A stretch of DNA of 64,000 bases from Fratercula arctica (taxonomy: Eukaryota > Chordata > Aves > Charadriiformes > Alcidae), in assembly GCA_947846985.1 (NCBI GenBank), contig CANTUZ010000005.1, positions 36,642,889-36,706,888 of the forward strand, given 5' to 3'. The notes under the pieces are model-generated. The model searched no databases, was not told the DNA's origin, and saw nothing but the letters and a program-made list of their open reading frames with translations. The translations under genes and the position numbers were made by a program. Numbering within the stretch: the first letter of the stretch is position 1; every line of letters starts with the position of its first letter. Positions 63,403 through 64,000 of the stretch are shown one piece after another.

Positions 63403-64000
63403 GGAAGTGAATGCTTCAGGAGAGTTCACTGTGGCAACTTGGAGAGCAACAGAATACTTAGCACACCACAAAGACGTTGTGGTCATTTTTTATTTCTTCC
63501 TCAATTCACTTGAGACATAACATTTGGACAGTTTTTCTCCTTGTATACATTGTTCTTCAGATAATAAATTAAAGCTTATGTACTTTAAAATAAGTTTGTA
63601 TTTTTCGTGTCACTATTACTATGGTCCTACTAAGGTCACCTACCTACAAAAAGTTTGGCTATTTTCAAAGACACTAAAAAATGCTAAACAAATTTCAACA
63701 CTAAACATATTTCACAAGACTTCCAAAGGAAAAAATCTTTGCCAGTAAATCCATTAATGCAAATTAGGATAACTGCTTGTGCAAAGGTTTACATTTTTCA
63801 AAAAGAAACAATTGATTTCTCTAATCTTCTCATAAAGATGTTGATCGTTAATGCATTCTGACATACTGTCTGCTTTTGCAGATAAAACCATCAAGCAATT
63901 CTGTTCAGATTTGACAAAAGTAACATTACTAGACTTCTAGATTATACATGGATTGGAAAATCTTGCTTCAGTTACAGCAGAAACAACTGCGTTGGAAAAA

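Larger units (their letters stand above)
57770..64000. other. Noncoding DNA with weak ancient-repeat traces
   Basis: No gene is recognisable. Traces of old repeats are possible at 61,319-61,367 and 63,096-63,160. Low-complexity tracts include T-runs near 59,754-59,765, an AT-dinucleotide-rich stretch at about 60,588-60,627 and a 19-A run at 63,384-63,402. Confidence 0.5.

Noticed and set aside
1..64000. tRNA, rRNA, snRNA, CRISPR, LTR retroelement and viral-insert candidates
   Set aside because: No cloverleaf-type box pairs, regularly spaced direct repeats, paired LTRs or retroviral gag/pol/env motifs were seen on reading both strands. A covariance-model and LTR search would be needed to exclude degraded cases.

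Overview
The window looks like a gene-poor, AT-rich stretch of avian genomic DNA. The recognisable mobile DNA is almost all CR1-type LINE sequence. Copies end in the octamer tail typical of avian CR1 (ATTCTGTG/ATTCTATG), are 5'-truncated, and encode pieces of the CR1 ORF2 endonuclease and reverse transcriptase. Low repeat density and the absence of Alu, L1 or other abundant SINEs also point to a bird. A crocodilian or turtle cannot be strictly excluded, and I cannot name the species.

Layout. 1-13.9 kb: AT-rich noncoding DNA with simple repeats. 13.9-15.3 kb: two very old LINE relics, a decayed CR1/L3-like ORF2 C-terminus and an L3-like 3' tail. About 18.86 kb: a compact palindromic structure that may be a small DNA-transposon derivative. 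22.27-24.61 kb: a CR1 cluster holding one degraded 3' end on the plus strand, then a minus-strand CR1 split in two by a younger minus-strand CR1. 24.6-39.3 kb: mostly unique noncoding DNA with A-rich and CT/T-rich tracts and one weak exon-like open segment. 39.29-41.85 kb: the longest CR1, about 2.55 kb on the minus strand, carrying part of the endonuclease, the RT domain and the 3' UTR, all inactivated. 49.55-49.75 kb: a 0.2-kb CR1 3' end on the plus strand. 57.67, 61.3 and 63.1 kb: short ancient interspersed-repeat remnants of decreasing certainty.

I found no convincing host protein-coding gene, no tRNA, rRNA or snRNA, and no CRISPR, operon or other prokaryotic feature. The longest open frames (303, 200, 171, 169, 168 and 155 codons) lie in CR1 sequence or are antisense to it. 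Others are short chance frames. The window is most likely intergenic or deep-intronic DNA.

The best-supported observation is the nested CR1 at 22.6-24.6 kb. Both halves of the older element rejoin in the same codon context once the younger insert is removed, which gives a relative order of insertion. I did not find an undescribed functional system. The exon-like segment at 37.8 kb and the 18.86-kb palindromic element are the two non-CR1 items most worth a database check.
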